DNA of 7,613 nt from an uncultured Bacteroidales bacterium (lineage in GTDB: Bacteria > Bacteroidota > Bacteroidia > Bacteroidales > Muribaculaceae). The notes beneath the pieces were generated by a model that saw only the letters and a program-made list of their open reading frames with translations, was not told the origin of the DNA and did not search any database. This document shows positions 6,801 through 7,613 of this stretch, one piece after another. Both the position numbers and the translations under genes were made by a program. The stretch is taken from the NCBI GenBank assembly GCA_947175585.1, contig CAMWNL010000066.1, forward strand, positions 1-7,613, given 5' to 3'. Numbering within the stretch: position 1 is the first letter of the stretch; each line of letters begins with the position of its first letter.

Positions 6801-7613
6801 TCATTCGTGAGACAATCGTCAACTATCTCCGCAAGTCTAAGGAGATCGACGCCGAACTTCGCCGCAAGAAGTTTGACATCTCAATCGGCGACGAGCTGCC
6901 CTCAGGCATCATGCAGATCGCCAAGGTCTACATCGCCAAGAAGCGTAAGATCAGCGTAGGTGACAAGATGGCGGGCCGTCACGGTAACAAGGGTATCGTT
7001 TCGCGCATCGTGCGTCAGGAAGATATGCCATTCCTCGCCGACGGCACTCCGGTCGACATCTGTCTTAACCCTCTGGGTGTGCCTTCGCGTATGAACCTTG
7101 GTCAGATTTTCGAAACCGTCCTCGGTTGGGCCGGTCGCGAGCTCGGCGAAAAATTCGCCACTCCGATTTTCGACGGCGCTACCCTCGACGATCTCAACGA
7201 GTGGACCGACAAAGCAGGTCTCCCTCGCTACGGCAAGACCTATCTCTACGACGGCGGAACAGGCGAACGCTTCGACCAGCCGGCGACCGTGGGTGTGATC
7301 TACATGCTTAAACTCGGCCACATGGTCGAAGACAAGATGCATGCCCGTAGCATCGGCCCGTACTCACTCATCACTCAGCAGCCGCTCGGCGGTAAAGCTC
7401 AGTTCGGTGGTCAGCGTTTCGGTGAGATGGAAGTTTGGGCGCTCGAAGCATTCGGCGCCGCCCACATCCTCCAGGAGATCCTTACCGTCAAATCAGACGA
7501 CGTCACCGGCCGCTCCAAGACCTACGAAGCTATCGTCAAAGGCGAGGCAATGCCTCCCGCAGGCATCCCCGAGTCGCTCAACGTGCTTCTCCACGAGCTC
7601 CGCGGCTTAGGCC
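3824..7613 (+). CDS. rpoB: RNA polymerase beta subunit, nearly complete (3' end outside window)
   Basis: The beta subunit forms one side of the RNA polymerase active centre and holds the rifampicin pocket. The frame from ATG 3824 is open for 1263 codons to the window edge, ending LLHELRGLG; only about six residues and the stop are missing. An in-frame TAG at 3821 directly before ATG fixes the start. The rifampicin region [19 protein letters not shown] has its main resistance positions wild type: Q474, D477, H487 and S492, equal to E. coli 513, 516, 526 and 531. ETPEGPNIG is at 523-531, [16 protein letters not shown] at 641-656, the active-site pair E780-D781 in GYNYEDAI, the lysines K1048 and K1056 in [12 protein letters not shown], and [19 protein letters not shown] from 1189. 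A lysine run (906-909) begins a variable segment. rpoC should follow. Confidence 0.98.
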   Translation, partial: MSVSVDKPRINFASVKNPLPYPDFLEVQLKSFRDFLQLDTPPEKRNNEGLFKVFAENFPIADTRNNFVLEFLDYYIDPPRYTIEECLERGLTYSVPLKAKLKLYCTDPDHEDFATEIQDVYLGPIPYMTDKGTFVINGAERVIVSQLHRSPGVFFGQSTHANGTKLYSARIIPFRGSWIEFATDINNVMYAYIDRKKKLPVTTLLRAIGLDSDKDIIEIFGLAEEIKVNKTNLKKAVGRKLAARVLKTWIEDFVDEDTGEVVSIERNDVIIDRETVLEEKHIDEILNSGVQNILLHKEDVNTSDYSIIFNTLQKDTSNSEKEAVQFIYRQLRNADPPDDASAREVIQNLFFSEKRYDLGEVGRFRINKKLGLTTSMDVKVLTKEDIIAIIKYLIELINSKTDVDDIDHLSNRRVRTVGEQLYNQFGVGLARMSRTIRERMNVRDNEVFTPIDLINAKTISSVINTFFGTNALSQFMDQTNPLAEITHKRRLSALGPGGLSRERAGFEVRDVHYTHYGRLCPIETPEGPNIGLISSLCVYAKINDLGFIETPYRKVEDSKVNLNNDEVVYLAAEIEEGKIIAQGNAPVNDDGSFINDRVKARLDADFPVVPPSEVELMDVSPAQIASIAASLIPFLEHDDANRALMGSNMMRQAVPLMRSEAPIVGTGIEGQLIRDSRTQITAEGEGVIEFVDASVIRIRYDRTEEQEFVAFEDAVKEYHIPKFRKTNQSTTIDLRPICEKGQRVKRGDILTEGYATQKGELALGRNLKVAFMPWKGYNYEDAIVLNERVVRDDILTSIHVDEYSLEVRETKRGMEELTSDIPNVSEDATKDLDDRGIIRIGAHVVPGDIMIGKITPKGESDPTPEEKLLRAIFGDKAGDVKDASLKASPSLKGVVIGTNLFSRAAKKKKSKSANAQLPLLDEEYEEKLNNLRDILVDKLMTLTNGKTSQGVKDFIGSEIIPKGAKFTPAVLKGIDYDTINLSKWTNDDHKNDLIRETIVNYLRKSKEIDAELRRKKFDISIGDELPSGIMQIAKVYIAKKRKISVGDKMAGRHGNKGIVSRIVRQEDMPFLADGTPVDICLNPLGVPSRMNLGQIFETVLGWAGRELGEKFATPIFDGATLDDLNEWTDKAGLPRYGKTYLYDGGTGERFDQPATVGVIYMLKLGHMVEDKMHARSIGPYSLITQQPLGGKAQFGGQRFGEMEVWALEAFGAAHILQEILTVKSDDVTGRSKTYEAIVKGEAMPPAGIPESLNVLLHELRGLG

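Noticed and set aside
6902..7342. A 146-codon open frame on the - strand rich in His, Val and Thr.
   Set aside because: It is the reverse shadow of the conserved rpoB region coding for [12 protein letters not shown] and beyond; it has no family likeness, and the only visible signal is the rpoB reading.

Overview
The window is a stretch of housekeeping translation and transcription genes, all on the + strand, from a member of the Bacteroidota, most probably order Bacteroidales. The assignment rests on three things: RpoB, NusG and EF-Tu read like Bacteroidales proteins; the order tuf - tRNA-Trp - secE - nusG - rplK - rplA - rplJ - rplL - rpoB is the one expected there; and the start codons are preceded by A-rich, Shine-Dalgarno-poor sequence. 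GC- and C-ending codon use in the most expressed genes would suit a gut family such as Muribaculaceae, but this is an impression and was not tested.

Layout. Bases 1-593 hold the 3' half of tuf (EF-Tu domains 2 and 3). A long 18-bp hairpin (602-657) follows, and a tRNA-Trp gene with anticodon CCA begins only five bases later (663-735). secE (751-951) and nusG (973-1524) come next, then a 74-base spacer. The ribosomal protein genes rplK (L11, 1599-2042), rplA (L1, 2058-2753), rplJ (L10, 2779-3303) and rplL (L7/L12, 3342-3716) are closely packed. A clear intrinsic-terminator-like hairpin with a U5 tail (3741-3778) separates rplL from rpoB. rpoB opens at 3824 and stays open for 1263 codons to the window edge, lacking only about the last half-dozen residues by comparison with Bacteroides RpoB from memory.

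How the genes work together. EF-Tu, L11, L10 and L7/L12 all act at the GTPase-associated centre of the ribosome: L10 anchors L7/L12 on the stalk, L11 lies at its base, and the stalk recruits EF-Tu. L1 forms the opposite stalk at the E site. NusG and the RpoB beta subunit are partners in transcription elongation. SecE is the small essential subunit of the SecYEG translocon.

No stretch longer than about 110 bases lacks a gene. I see no mobile element, CRISPR array, phage gene, broken gene or unknown protein, and I do not believe the window contains an undescribed system. The points worth a second look are regulatory: the hairpin pressed against tRNA-Trp, the hairpin before rpoB, the absence of room for an L10 leader before rplJ, and the lack of Shine-Dalgarno sequences.
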